64,000 bases of DNA from UBA3941 sp002385665. GTDB lineage: Bacteria; Bacillota; Clostridia; Caldicoprobacterales; UBA3941. This document shows positions 49,153 through 58,619 of this stretch, piece by piece. Each line of letters begins with the position of its first letter. Position 1 is the stretch's first letter. The translations under genes and the position numbers were made by a program. The notes beneath the pieces were generated by a model. It made no database searches, had not been told where the DNA came from, and was given only the letters and a program-made list of their open reading frames with translations. Where the stretch lies: assembly GCA_050949255.1 (NCBI GenBank), contig JBMNFJ010000016.1:310001-374000 (forward strand), given 5' to 3'.

Positions 49153-49322
49153 AAATTGATGCATTTATTAAAATCGGTGTGAAGCAAGCCAATTAAGGCT
49201 TACACTTATGATATAATGGATGCAACCAAGGTGATAAGCCTATAGGATATTACCCCATTAACTACTGGACAACTTTGAGGGTAGAGATCCTATTTTTATT
49301 ATATATCCTTTCAGGAGGAAAA

Positions 49323-50459
49323 ATGTTTGATAAAAGGTTAATAAAGAACTTAGATTTTCTTTTGTTATTTATTGTTGTCCTACTGGTGGGAATAGGTATA
49401 TTCGGTATTGGTGCGGCAAAACGCTTGCCTAGTGAAGGAGGAGACAGCATAACCGACATCCTTAAAAGTTTTAACTTAAGGCATGTTAAACTCCAATTTT
49501 TTTGGTTTATATCGGGATTGGTCTTGATGACCATAGTCATCAGTATCGATTATAATACCATAGGGGATTACGCTGAGGTGTTTTATTGGGCGGTTATAGC
49601 TTTGTTAGTAATAGTTGAGATAGCCGGAGTTGCCAGGGGACAGGCTCAGCGATGGATAGCTATAGGGCCTTTTTCCCTTCAGCCTCCGGAGTTTGCAAAA
49701 ATAGCCTCTATTATTATCGGTGCAAAAACCTTATCCAAAATTGAATCGGAAGAACGGAAATTTAAGGATTTTTTACCTGCAATAGTTCGGTTCGTCATAC
49801 CTGTCATATTCGTTATACAGAATGATTTTGGTACTTCCATGGTGATACTAATAATCTTGATGGGTATGCTTTTTGTAATGGGAATGAGTTATAAGCTGAT
49901 TTTTGGCTTTTTAGGTGCCGGTGCTGTAGCAGCACCAATTATGTGGTTGAATTTTTTAACTCAGGAACAGAAGGATCGGATAATGGTGTTTTTAAACCCG
50001 GGACTGGATCCTAACGGTGATGGATATAATGTTATTCAATCCATAATGGCTATTGGTTCCGGTCGTATAACAGGTAAGAGCCTGTTGTCCGGCAATACCT
50101 TGAGTCAGCTTAATTATCTGCCTGAACCCCATACCGACTTTATTTATTCCGTAATTGTTGAGGCTCTGGGCTTTGTTGGTGGTTTTGCAGTAATAGTCCT
50201 GTATGCGATAATAATTATTCGCTCCATTCAGATAGCAAGAAAAGCCAAGGACACGTTTGGTCAATTGATTGTAATTGGGGTAGTATGCATGCAGATGGCC
50301 CACATTTTCGAGAACATTGGAATGACTATGGGCATCATGCCAATAACTGGTATACCCCTGCCCTTTTTGAGCTATGGTGGAAGTTTTATGTGGACAAACA
50401 TGATAGCCCTTGGTTTAGTTCTCAATGTCGGGATGCGAAGGCAAAAAATCAAGTTTTAG
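49323..50459 (+). CDS. rodA: RodA (SEDS peptidoglycan polymerase)
   Basis: A 378-residue membrane protein of the FtsW/RodA/SpoVE family, with about ten helices. SEDS proteins polymerise lipid II; RodA works with PBP2. The motif RWIAIGPFSLQPPEFAKIA, the segment ITGIPLPFLSYGGSFMWTN near the C terminus, and the loop with DFGTSMV are characteristic. The ATG at 49323 has AGGAGG upstream; the frame opens at 49275. Its position after mrdA and min genes favours RodA over SpoVE or FtsW. Confidence 0.93.
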   Translation: MFDKRLIKNLDFLLLFIVVLLVGIGIFGIGAAKRLPSEGGDSITDILKSFNLRHVKLQFFWFISGLVLMTIVISIDYNTIGDYAEVFYWAVIALLVIVEIAGVARGQAQRWIAIGPFSLQPPEFAKIASIIIGAKTLSKIESEERKFKDFLPAIVRFVIPVIFVIQNDFGTSMVILIILMGMLFVMGMSYKLIFGFLGAGAVAAPIMWLNFLTQEQKDRIMVFLNPGLDPNGDGYNVIQSIMAIGSGRITGKSLLSGNTLSQLNYLPEPHTDFIYSVIVEALGFVGGFAVIVLYAIIIIRSIQIARKAKDTFGQLIVIGVVCMQMAHIFENIGMTMGIMPITGIPLPFLSYGGSFMWTNMIALGLVLNVGMRRQKIKF

Positions 50460-50738
50460 GTTGCCAATACGATTTTATATGTTAACTTGGCTACAGGGTA
50501 AGATTTTCGTAATGGTCGAGCGAAAAGATTGGATAAAATATAATTTTGTGGTTCATAAAACCAAGAAAGGCAGGCCGTATTTTAGGTAATAATACCCATC
50601 CCCATACAATATATTTATTATATGGATAGCTTTTATTAGATGATAGCCGATATAAACTTCACTAGGAATATGATCATCAATATTCAGGCTTATTTGGTTG
50701 ATAATAGAGGTTAAGTTATTCAAGGGGAGGGTAACAGA

Positions 50739-51470
50739 ATGCAGAGAAAAACCCCAGGTAAATTACCTTTGGATTTACCTGTACCGAGGGTCAGATATCG
50801 GGACCCCACCTATAGGAGAAAGGCCGATACGTTAGATGAAGACATCAACAGGACTTCATCCTTGATCCGTAAGATATTTATATGTACTGTTATTATTGTT
50901 TTGGTCTTGGTATTAAAATACATGGATACCGATTTTTCAAAGCTTGTAGTTAGTTATATAAGAGATGCTATAACCAATCAGATGGATATGGATGAGGCCT
51001 TAGGTAAATTGAAGTTCGTGAGCAATTATCTTCCTGATAGTGTCACAGTATTCGGGGAGCAACTAGCAGATGAAGATGGGAGAGCTGATAAAACAGATGA
51101 TATTATAACTCCCTTTTTTTTCATTCCGGCTGAAGGAAAGGTAATTGAAAGGTTTGGTCCGGGAAATAGAGGTATAAAAATAGCAGGCAATAAAAACAAC
51201 AATGTATATGCGGTTGCCGACGGAATTGTCGTGGACGTGGGGGATGATGGAGAAGAAGAAAAGCACATAAGGATAGATCATGGTGATAATATATTAACCC
51301 TGTATAAGGGCTGTTCTCAGGTTGTTGTAAAAGCTGGAGAGAGAACAACTAAGGGTCAAAGTATTGGTACAATGGGTGGAAGCTCTTTGGAGGGTTATAC
51401 CTTGTACTTTGAAGCACAGGTGGACAATGAAGCTGTGGATCCCCTCAAGCTGATAGAATTAGGCAAATAA
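50739..51470 (+). CDS. spoIVFA: SpoIVFA-like M23 protein, zinc ligands missing
   Basis: A 243-residue bitopic protein: cytoplasmic N terminus rich in basic and proline residues, one helix (about 45-62), then an outside LytM/M23 domain (about 125-243). The M23 fold is present but the metal ligands are not: the usual first ligand motif (H-x3-D) reads GNRGIKIAG and the usual H-x-H reads YFEAQ. Together with the next gene (SpoIVFB protease) this fits SpoIVFA, the inhibitor and organiser of the pro-sigma-K processing complex in the forespore outer membrane. GGGGAGGG precedes the ATG. Confidence 0.85.
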   Translation: MQRKTPGKLPLDLPVPRVRYRDPTYRRKADTLDEDINRTSSLIRKIFICTVIIVLVLVLKYMDTDFSKLVVSYIRDAITNQMDMDEALGKLKFVSNYLPDSVTVFGEQLADEDGRADKTDDIITPFFFIPAEGKVIERFGPGNRGIKIAGNKNNNVYAVADGIVVDVGDDGEEEKHIRIDHGDNILTLYKGCSQVVVKAGERTTKGQSIGTMGGSSLEGYTLYFEAQVDNEAVDPLKLIELGK

Positions 51471-51493
51471 TCGAGGGGCGTGTTGAAACGACA

Positions 51494-52381
51494 ATGAGGA
51501 TAGGATCTATCTTTGATGTTGATGTAAAAATAAGTATAACCTTGGTAGTATTAGTTGTTATTGCCGTGTTCCTGGGCAATGGCGCTGAGATCGCTGTCAT
51601 GTTTTTTGTTTTTATGGCTCATGAGACAGCACATGTTTTGGTAGCCAGGAGCTTGAAGATGAGGGTGGGAGAAATTGAGCTCCTTCCTTTTGGCGGAGCA
51701 GTCAGGATAGAGAGCGTTTTTGAACTTAATCCCGCCAATGAAATATATATAGCCCTTGCAGGTCCGGGAATAAATATCATCCTTTTGCTAGGATATTCCG
51801 CTCTTCAAACCTTGGGTCTTGTAGATGTAAAGGAAAACGATATCTTTATACAGGCCAATCTTATACTGGCGGGTTTTAATCTTCTACCGGCACTCCCCTT
51901 GGATGGAGGTAGGGTATTGAGAGCTATACTCGCTCGAGAGATAGGATTTAAAAAGGCTACGAATATAGCCTCCTATGGAGGTCTAATATTGGCCTTGTTT
52001 CTTGCCATGACTGGGTTCTATGCCCTGAGTATTAAGGTCTTTAATCCCAACTTTTTTCTGATATCGGGATTTCTTGCATATTCAGCCCTTAAGGAAAAGC
52101 GGACAGCTTCGTATATATTCATCAGGGACATAACCTTTAAACGTGATATGCTATCCAGGGAAGGATTATTAGTAACCAAGGAGTTGGTAGTATTATATGA
52201 TCTGTCCTTAAAGGCGGTTATCAACAGCTTCGTTCCCCATCGTTATCATTTTGTTAAGGTAGTGGACCATAGTCTCAGGGTTTGGGGGTATTTGGACGAA
52301 ACAGAGATACTAAACGGAGTCTTGGAATACGGTGTAAATGCACGAATTGGTAAGTTACTACGGCGTGGAAATTATGATTAG
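51494..52381 (+). CDS. spoIVFB: SpoIVFB-like M50 intramembrane protease
   Basis: A 295-residue membrane metalloprotease of the site-2 protease family. It has the zinc motif HETAH in FVFMAHETAHVLVARSLKM (seen at positions 51610-51669) and the second ligand motif NLLPALPLDGGRV. Four to six helices are predicted, then a C-terminal CBS-like domain of about 80 residues. SpoIVFB cleaves pro-sigma-K in sporulation. It lies 23 bases after the SpoIVFA-like gene. The ATG has GAGGGG somewhat far upstream. Confidence 0.9.
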   Translation: MRIGSIFDVDVKISITLVVLVVIAVFLGNGAEIAVMFFVFMAHETAHVLVARSLKMRVGEIELLPFGGAVRIESVFELNPANEIYIALAGPGINIILLLGYSALQTLGLVDVKENDIFIQANLILAGFNLLPALPLDGGRVLRAILAREIGFKKATNIASYGGLILALFLAMTGFYALSIKVFNPNFFLISGFLAYSALKEKRTASYIFIRDITFKRDMLSREGLLVTKELVVLYDLSLKAVINSFVPHRYHFVKVVDHSLRVWGYLDETEILNGVLEYGVNARIGKLLRRGNYD

Positions 52382-52477
52382 ACCTTTTTTTTACGATCAA
52401 GGCAGTATGATATATAGATGATATTTCTTTGCCATTTTACGATATATTTATATAAAGACAAATGAGGAGGCTAGATA

Positions 52478-54313
52478 TTGGACAAACAATTGTTGGACAG
52501 GCTTATAGCCCAAGTGGAGAAACCGGTTAGGTATATGGGCAATGAATATAATATAGTGGTCAAGGATACAAGGAAGGTAGATATTCGCTTTGCTTTTGCT
52601 TTTCCCGATGTGTATGAGGTAGGGATGTCTCATATGGGGATGAAGATCCTCTACCACCTTATAAACCAAAGGGATGACGCTTATTGCGAAAGGGTATTTG
52701 CCCCCTGGGTAGATATGGAGCAGAAGATGCGAGAAAACAACATCCCCTTGTTTGCCTTAGAAACCAGGGATCCCTTGATAGATTTTGACATTATTGGTTT
52801 CACCCTCCAATATGAGATGAGCTATACCAACGTTCTAAACATGTTAGATCTGAGCGGTATACCCTTGACCTGGAAGGAAAGGGATGAGAACTATCCATTA
52901 ATAATAGCAGGTGGACCATGTGCATACAATGTTGAGCCCATGGCAGATTTTTTTGACATGGTGGTTATGGGTGAAGGAGAAGAAGTGATTCATGAGATAT
53001 TGGATCTTTTTTCTGACTGTAGGCAACAAGGGTTGAAGAAAACTGAGTTTTTATACCGGGCGGCCAGAATAAAAGGGGTATACGTTCCCAGGTTCTATAG
53101 GGTTGAATATAAAGAGGACGGTAGGGTGTCAAGGGTGACTCCAATTGATGTCGGTATTCCGGACACTATCCAAAAACGGATAGTAAAAGACCTGGACAAG
53201 GCCTATTTTCCAGACACCATGATAGTTCCTTATATGGACGTAGTCCATGACAGGATTACCTTAGAGATATTTAGAGGGTGTACCAGGGGCTGCAGGTTTT
53301 GCCAAGCTGGAATGATCTATAGACCTGTACGGGAGCGATCTCCAAAAAGACTACTGGAATTAGCCGAAAAATTGGTAGAAAATACTGGGTATGAAGAAAT
53401 TTCCTTATCTTCCTTAAGCACCGGGGATTATTCCCAGCTGGAATATTTGGTAGGAGAATTAATAGCCAGGTTCAAGGATAAGAAAGTGGGATTATCCCTG
53501 CCTTCCCTCAGGTTGGATTCCTTTGCTGAGGAATTAGCCAATGAGGTACAGAAGGTAAGGAAGACCGGACTTACATTTGCCCCTGAAGCTGGCAGCCAAC
53601 GGCTGCGCGATGTTATTAATAAGGGGATAACTGAACAGGATCTCTTGACCAGCGTCAAGGATGCCTTTAAGTCTGGGTGGACAAGGGTAAAACTTTATTT
53701 TATGCTGGGTCTGCCGGAAGAAACCGAGGAGGACTTGCATGGTATAGGGGATTTGGCGCGAAAAATCCGGGATTGTTACTTTGATTTAGGAAAAAAGGGT
53801 AAAAAAGCCTTGAGAATCACCATCAGCACTTCATCCTTTGTTCCTAAGGCTTTTACACCCTTTCAGTGGGTATCCCAGGACACTATAGAAGAACTGACAA
53901 AGAAGCAAGAATTTCTGCAAAGGGAGCTTAGAACCAAAAATGTCCAATACAATTGGAACAACCCTAAAGTTAGCTTCCTGGAGGCTGTTCTTGCCAGAGG
54001 GGACAGGAGGCTTGGCAAGGTACTCAGGAAAGCTTGGGAGAAAGGTTGTACCTTTGATGGATGGACTGAGCATTTTAAGTACGATCTGTGGATGGAAGCC
54101 TTTAATGAGGAGGGTATAGATCCTCACTTTTACGCTAATAGGACAAGGTCGGCTGATGAGGTATTTCCCTGGGATCATATAGATGTCGGTGTTACTAAGA
54201 AATACCTGTGGAAGGAATATGAGAGAGCCCTTCAAATGAAATTGACCGATGACTGCCGGTTAAACTGTACTGGCTGCGGTGTTAGTTTGCTGGGGGAGGG
54301 ATTATGCCCATGA
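52478..54313 (+). CDS. TIGR03960-like B12-binding/radical SAM protein
   Basis: A 611-residue protein with a cobalamin-binding-like N-terminal domain and a radical SAM core bearing CTRGCRFCQAG (about residue 268, the C-x3-C-x2-C cluster site). The C-terminal tail has four cysteines in DDCRLNCTGCGVSLLGEGLC. The family usually occurs next to, or fused with, the DUF2344/TIGR03936 gene that follows here by a 4-base overlap, and upstream of RNase E/G. A role in tRNA or rRNA modification is suspected but unproven. The start is TTG with GAGGAGG upstream. Confidence 0.9.
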   Translation: MDKQLLDRLIAQVEKPVRYMGNEYNIVVKDTRKVDIRFAFAFPDVYEVGMSHMGMKILYHLINQRDDAYCERVFAPWVDMEQKMRENNIPLFALETRDPLIDFDIIGFTLQYEMSYTNVLNMLDLSGIPLTWKERDENYPLIIAGGPCAYNVEPMADFFDMVVMGEGEEVIHEILDLFSDCRQQGLKKTEFLYRAARIKGVYVPRFYRVEYKEDGRVSRVTPIDVGIPDTIQKRIVKDLDKAYFPDTMIVPYMDVVHDRITLEIFRGCTRGCRFCQAGMIYRPVRERSPKRLLELAEKLVENTGYEEISLSSLSTGDYSQLEYLVGELIARFKDKKVGLSLPSLRLDSFAEELANEVQKVRKTGLTFAPEAGSQRLRDVINKGITEQDLLTSVKDAFKSGWTRVKLYFMLGLPEETEEDLHGIGDLARKIRDCYFDLGKKGKKALRITISTSSFVPKAFTPFQWVSQDTIEELTKKQEFLQRELRTKNVQYNWNNPKVSFLEAVLARGDRRLGKVLRKAWEKGCTFDGWTEHFKYDLWMEAFNEEGIDPHFYANRTRSADEVFPWDHIDVGVTKKYLWKEYERALQMKLTDDCRLNCTGCGVSLLGEGLCP

Positions 54314-55005
54314 GACTGATAATCAAGTACACCAAAGAAGAAAGGGTTAAGTATATCTCTCATTTGGATTTTCTAAGGTTAGTTCAAAGGGCAATCAGAA
54401 GGGCAGATATACCGGTGGCTTATAGCCAGGGATTTAATCCGCATCCCAGGTTATCCTTTGCATCAGCTTTAGCCGTAGGTGTCACTAGCGAAGGGGAGTA
54501 TTTGGAGATATTTTTAATGGATGATATGGATCCGGAGTTACTGTGCAATAGGATGAACGAAAAATTACCATTAGGGATACGATTTCTAGAAGGGCGCATA
54601 GTAGATGAAAAACTACCTTCCCTAATGAGTCTTATAGAAAGTGCGGAGTATGCAATTACGCTGTCCGGGGAGATGCTTCTGAAGGATAGTTTTTCCTCTA
54701 TAATTGAGGAATTCCTATCTCAACAAGAGATATTGGTGGTAAGGACAAACCGCAAGGGTAGCCGCCAGATTGATATAAGACCGATGATCCACGGGCTGGA
54801 TGTATTTGAACGTGATAGGGATCTGCTTATTAAAGCTATGATTAGCACGGGGAGCAAGGCTAACTTAAGACCGGACCTTTTGATAGATGCCTTATTTGAT
54901 TTTGCTGAGTTGCCTATTAGCCCGGAATTGTATTTACATGTACACCGCCTGGATTTATATCTTTTACAGGAAGGGAAATGGGTCACACCTATTGGGATGG
55001 AGTAG
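54310..55005 (+). CDS. TIGR03936/DUF2344 protein
   Basis: A 231-residue protein of the DUF2344 family; it opens with IIKYTKEERVKYISHLDFLRL and contains VAYSQGFNPHPRLSFASALAVG. Family members accompany TIGR03960 radical SAM genes. The ATG at 54310 overlaps the upstream stop as ATGA and has GGGGGAGGG nine bases before it, so 54310 is preferred to the ATG at 54304. The rng gene starts 12 bases downstream. Confidence 0.9.
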   Translation: MRLIIKYTKEERVKYISHLDFLRLVQRAIRRADIPVAYSQGFNPHPRLSFASALAVGVTSEGEYLEIFLMDDMDPELLCNRMNEKLPLGIRFLEGRIVDEKLPSLMSLIESAEYAITLSGEMLLKDSFSSIIEEFLSQQEILVVRTNRKGSRQIDIRPMIHGLDVFERDRDLLIKAMISTGSKANLRPDLLIDALFDFAELPISPELYLHVHRLDLYLLQEGKWVTPIGME

Positions 55006-55017
55006 GGGGATAAAGCA

Positions 55018-56550
55018 TTGAGTAAGAGAATAATAGTAGACGTCCAATATGATCAGACCCGTGTTGCTATATTAGAGGACGATGAACTGGTGGAATTGTA
55101 TATGGAAGGGGACGATAGCCATACCATTGTCGGTAATATCTATAGGGGCAAGGTAGAAAACGTCCTTCCCGGCATGCAGGCTGCCTTTGTAGATATAGGC
55201 CTTGAAAAGAATGCTTTTCTCTATGTAGGGGATATCAACATTGATAAGTCCGTCTTTGAGTTTCCCGGCAAACAGGTTCCTACAGTCAATGATGCCAGAG
55301 CATTATCCATACGGGATATCATAAGCACTGGTCAGGAATTAACCGTTCAAGTGTTAAAGGAACCCATAGGTACCAAGGGGGCCAGGGTGACCACTCAGAT
55401 TACCTTACCTGGAAGGTATATGGTCCTAATGCCGACCGTTAATTACGTTGGGGTATCAAGAAGGATAGAGGATGAGACTGAAAGGGCCCGCCTGAAGGAA
55501 ATCGCCGAGAGACTAAAGCCTAATGGAATGGGGATGATAGTCAGGACCGCAGCTCAGGGCAAGGACCAGGATGACTTTATTCAAGATATCGACTTTTTAT
55601 GTCGGCTGTGGGCAAGGATCCAAAGTAAAGAGTGGCGGGGCAAAGTACCCAGGGTATTATATGAGGATGAAGATATAATTTATAGGACTATAAGGGATTT
55701 TTATGCACCGGACATTGATAAGATCATCATAAACAATAGGAAAGAGTATGAGAAGACTTTGGAATTAGCTGATGTGCTATTCCCGGGATTAAGGCAAAGA
55801 GTAGAGCTCTTTGATGACTCCGTGCCCATATTTCAATATTTTGATATTGAATATAAAATAGAAAAGGCTATTCAAAAGAAAGTTTGGCTTAAAAATGGGG
55901 GATATCTAATTATCGACCCAACGGAGGCCTTGACTGTTATCGACGTTAATACAGGTAAGTTTGTAGGATCCAGAAACTTGGAAGATACCGTGCTCAAGAC
56001 CAACCTTGAAGCGGCTCAGGAGATAGCCCATCAGATTAGGCTCCGAGATATCGGGGGTATAATCATTATCGATTTTATTGATATGGGTAAAGAAGAGAAT
56101 AAGAAAAAGGTTTTAGAAGTTTTGGAAAGCTCACTTAAAAAGGATCGTACCAAGACCAATGTCTTAGGGTTCACCGGACTTGGATTAGTGGAAATGACCA
56201 GAAAGAAGGTGCGACGCAGGTTATCCTCGAAACTTCTCAAGCCTTGTCCCTATTGTCATGGCACGGGTAGAGTATACTCGGAAACCATGGTAGTTGCCAG
56301 GATAGAAAAAGAGTTGGAAAACGAGATAAAGGATTCTGGCATCTGGGGCGTAGTTGTGGAAGTACACCCAAGCGTTGCAAGAACATGGACTGAAGACGGC
56401 GGTAAGAATATCGATATTTTGGAAAAAACTTTGAATTGCAGAATCTATCTCAGAGAAAATAATAACCTCCATATTGAGGAGAGTATAATCCATCGCCTGA
56501 TCGATCAGAGTGAGGCTGAAAAGTACTTTCTTGAACACAAAGAATCATAG
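55018..56550 (+). CDS. rng: Ribonuclease E/G family endoribonuclease
   Basis: A 510-residue RNase G-type enzyme. It has an S1 RNA-binding domain (about 37-130, with GNIYRGKVENVLPGMQAAFVDIG), the catalytic domain with VIDVNTGK and GGIIIIDFIDM carrying the two metal-binding Asp residues, and CPYCHGTGR, the zinc-link motif. It would take part in rRNA and mRNA processing. Interestingly the rRNA genes of this window carry insertions that would need such processing. TTG start with AGGGGG upstream. A terminator follows. Confidence 0.94.
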   Translation: MSKRIIVDVQYDQTRVAILEDDELVELYMEGDDSHTIVGNIYRGKVENVLPGMQAAFVDIGLEKNAFLYVGDINIDKSVFEFPGKQVPTVNDARALSIRDIISTGQELTVQVLKEPIGTKGARVTTQITLPGRYMVLMPTVNYVGVSRRIEDETERARLKEIAERLKPNGMGMIVRTAAQGKDQDDFIQDIDFLCRLWARIQSKEWRGKVPRVLYEDEDIIYRTIRDFYAPDIDKIIINNRKEYEKTLELADVLFPGLRQRVELFDDSVPIFQYFDIEYKIEKAIQKKVWLKNGGYLIIDPTEALTVIDVNTGKFVGSRNLEDTVLKTNLEAAQEIAHQIRLRDIGGIIIIDFIDMGKEENKKKVLEVLESSLKKDRTKTNVLGFTGLGLVEMTRKKVRRRLSSKLLKPCPYCHGTGRVYSETMVVARIEKELENEIKDSGIWGVVVEVHPSVARTWTEDGGKNIDILEKTLNCRIYLRENNNLHIEESIIHRLIDQSEAEKYFLEHKES

Positions 56551-56558
56551 ATTGCTAT

Positions 56559-56588
56559 GGAAGGAACCGCCCTTCCTTTATTTTTTAT
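56559..56588 (+). terminator. Terminator after rng
   Basis: GGAAGG (56559-56564) and CCTTCC (56571-56576), 6-base loop, then TTTATTTTTTAT. Confidence 0.75.
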
Positions 56589-56599
56589 GTATGTGGTAC

Positions 56600-56628
56600 T
56601 TGTATGGGTATGGGTATACTGTTATAGT
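56600..56628 (+). promoter_or_regulatory. Promoter for the aminotransferase gene
   Basis: TTGTAT (56600-56605), 17-base spacer, TATAGT (56623-56628). Confidence 0.65.
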
Positions 56629-56669
56629 TATACCAAAACCAGGGATATTAACAGGAAGGGCGAATTAAT

Positions 56670-57890
56670 TTGAAGATGATTAAGAAATCCAGTAAACTAG
56701 ATAACGTTTGTTATGATATTAGGGGACCTGTATTGGATGAATCCAAAAGATTAGAAGAGGAAGGTTACAACATTATTAAGTTAAATATAGGAAACCCTGC
56801 ACCCTTTGGCCTTAAAGCCCCGGATGAAATAATAGTGGATGTAATTATGAATTTGAGAAATGCTCAGGGGTATAGTGATTCCAAGGGAATATTTTCTGCC
56901 AGAAAGGCTGTTATGCAGTATTGTCAGGAAAAAGGTATAGACAATGTAGAGATCGACGATATATATATCGGCAACGGGGTCAGTGAGCTTATAATGATTG
57001 CAATGCAGGGATTATTGGACAACGGAGACGAGATATTAATACCTGCACCCGACTATCCTTTGTGGACAGCAGCTGTTAACCTGGCTGGGGGAACCCCGGT
57101 ACACTACATGTGCGACGAGGAATCAGATTGGTACCCTGACCTGGAAGACATTCGAAAGAAAGTTACCCCAAACACCAAGGGTATAGTCATTATTAATCCC
57201 AACAATCCCACAGGAGCCGTTTATCCTGTTGAAATATTGGAAGGAATTATTGATATAGCCAGAGAACACGATCTTATCGTGTTTTCGGATGAGATTTACG
57301 ATAAGATATTGTACGATGGTATTACCCATACGTCAACTGCCGCTCTGGCTGATGATATACTTTTTATTACTATGAACGGACTGTCTAAATCCCACAGGAT
57401 CGCCGGTTTCCGTGCCGGATGGATGGTAATAAGCGGAGACAAGTCTGGAGCTAAAGATTATATAGAGGGACTTAACATGCTTGCATCAATGAGACTTTGT
57501 AGCAATGTGCCCGCCCAATACACTATCCAAACTGCTCTTGGGGGGTATCAGAGCATAAAGGATTTAGTCATGCCCGGGGGTCGGTTAAAAGAGCAAAGGG
57601 ATTATGCATGGGAGCGGCTAAATAGTATACCAGGGATTTCCTGTGTTAAACCTAAAGGAGCCTTTTACTTATTTCCAAAAGTAGATGTGAAGCGATTTTC
57701 TATAGTAAACGATGAGAAATTCATACTGGATTTTCTATTGCAAGAAAAGGTCCTGTTGGTCCAGGGGACTGGATTTAACTGGCCGGAGCATGATCATTTT
57801 AGGATAGTGTTTTTACCTAACCTAACGGATCTTAAGATAGCCTTGGATCGTTTTGAATACTTTCTGTCGGGCTACAAGCAAAAACTATAG
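56670..57890 (+). CDS. alaA: Alanine aminotransferase AlaA-like (class I/II PLP)
   Basis: A 406-residue PLP enzyme very close in sequence to E. coli AlaA (YfbQ) as I recall it, including KSSKLDNVCYDIRGPVLDE at the N terminus, NIGNPAPFG, IYIGNGVSELI, IVIINPNNPTGAVYP and the PLP lysine in NGLSKSHRIAGFRAGWM. It likely interconverts pyruvate/glutamate and alanine/2-oxoglutarate. The TTG start has AGGAAGGG upstream. A monocistronic unit with its own promoter and strong terminator. The nearby 2-oxoacid genes share pyruvate as a substrate. Confidence 0.93.
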   Translation: MKMIKKSSKLDNVCYDIRGPVLDESKRLEEEGYNIIKLNIGNPAPFGLKAPDEIIVDVIMNLRNAQGYSDSKGIFSARKAVMQYCQEKGIDNVEIDDIYIGNGVSELIMIAMQGLLDNGDEILIPAPDYPLWTAAVNLAGGTPVHYMCDEESDWYPDLEDIRKKVTPNTKGIVIINPNNPTGAVYPVEILEGIIDIAREHDLIVFSDEIYDKILYDGITHTSTAALADDILFITMNGLSKSHRIAGFRAGWMVISGDKSGAKDYIEGLNMLASMRLCSNVPAQYTIQTALGGYQSIKDLVMPGGRLKEQRDYAWERLNSIPGISCVKPKGAFYLFPKVDVKRFSIVNDEKFILDFLLQEKVLLVQGTGFNWPEHDHFRIVFLPNLTDLKIALDRFEYFLSGYKQKL

Positions 57891-57921
57891 CGATTATTAA
57901 CTAAATATTTACTATATAGAG

Positions 57922-57948
57922 CAAGCCCTGAGATGGGCTTGTTTTTTT
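57922..57948 (+). terminator. Terminator after alaA
   Basis: CAAGCCC (57922-57928) pairs with GGGCTTG (57935-57941), loop of six, then T7. Confidence 0.9.
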
Positions 57949-58035
57949 GTCCATATATATTTCTATGGTTCCCTATCATACCCAAGTTCAAATCAATTTC
58001 TTAGTGAATTTGTGTTATTGCGGTATCATTGAGGT

Positions 58036-58062
58036 TTGACAACTATGGATGCGGTGTATAAG
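58036..58062 (+). promoter_or_regulatory. Possible promoter for the dehydrogenase operon
   Basis: A perfect TTGACA (58036-58041) is followed after only 15 bases by TATAAG (58057-58062). The spacing is short, so it may depend on an activator. Confidence 0.45.
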
Positions 58063-58144
58063 GGTATCAAAGGTTGTTAATTAAATTAACCCTGTTAGGT
58101 ATGGATACCCAACCCTAGAGTTAGCTGCAAATTACCTGTAGGGT
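58062..58144 (+). promoter_or_regulatory. Structured leader of the dehydrogenase operon
   Basis: GGGTATC (58062-58068) pairs with GATACCC (58104-58110), enclosing an AT-rich hairpin (58071-58093). A second stem ACCCTA/TAGGGT (58112-58117 and 58139-58144) ends close to the AGGAGG at 58153. No known riboswitch was recognised. Confidence 0.5.
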
Positions 58145-58166
58145 ATTATACTAGGAGGTTATTAGT

Positions 58167-58619
58167 TTGCAAATATATGAGTTTTTTAATAAATTGGAGG
58201 CTATTATAGCCGATGTCGGAACTGCAATATTAGCCAATATTGATGAGGATGGCGTACCGAGAATGCGCTGGATGACACCCGCCACCTTAAAGGGTCGGCC
58301 GGGGTGTATCTATTGTGTAGGAGCTAAGAATTCAAGAAAGATGATGGGGTTGAGGTTAAATCCCAAAGTAGAATGGATGATACAGAGCAAGAACCTGGAC
58401 TGTATTATTAATATAAAAGGAACCGTTAATATACTGGATAATCCTTCCATTAGGACGGAGATTCTACACGCTATAGGACCGCAGTTGGAGATATTTTGGA
58501 AGACAAACCTTGAGGATACGGAATTTTTGGTAATAGAAACTGTGATGGATGAAGCTATTCTTTATGAACCTATGCTATGTAAGTCCAAGAAGGTTTCTTT
58601 TAGGGAGGGAGACGAATGA
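58167..58619 (+). CDS. Pyridoxamine 5'-phosphate oxidase-like split-barrel protein
   Basis: A 150-residue protein of the FMN-binding split-barrel superfamily, similar to general stress/PNPOx-like proteins. Visible features are TAILANIDEDGVPRMRWM at the N-terminal strand pair and MGLRLNPKVEWMIQ. The substrate is unknown. It heads the operon: the start TTG has AGGAGG upstream and its stop overlaps the E1-alpha start by 4 bases (ATGA). Why a flavin-type gene precedes a 2-oxoacid dehydrogenase is not clear. Confidence 0.8.
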   Translation: MQIYEFFNKLEAIIADVGTAILANIDEDGVPRMRWMTPATLKGRPGCIYCVGAKNSRKMMGLRLNPKVEWMIQSKNLDCIINIKGTVNILDNPSIRTEILHAIGPQLEIFWKTNLEDTEFLVIETVMDEAILYEPMLCKSKKVSFREGDE

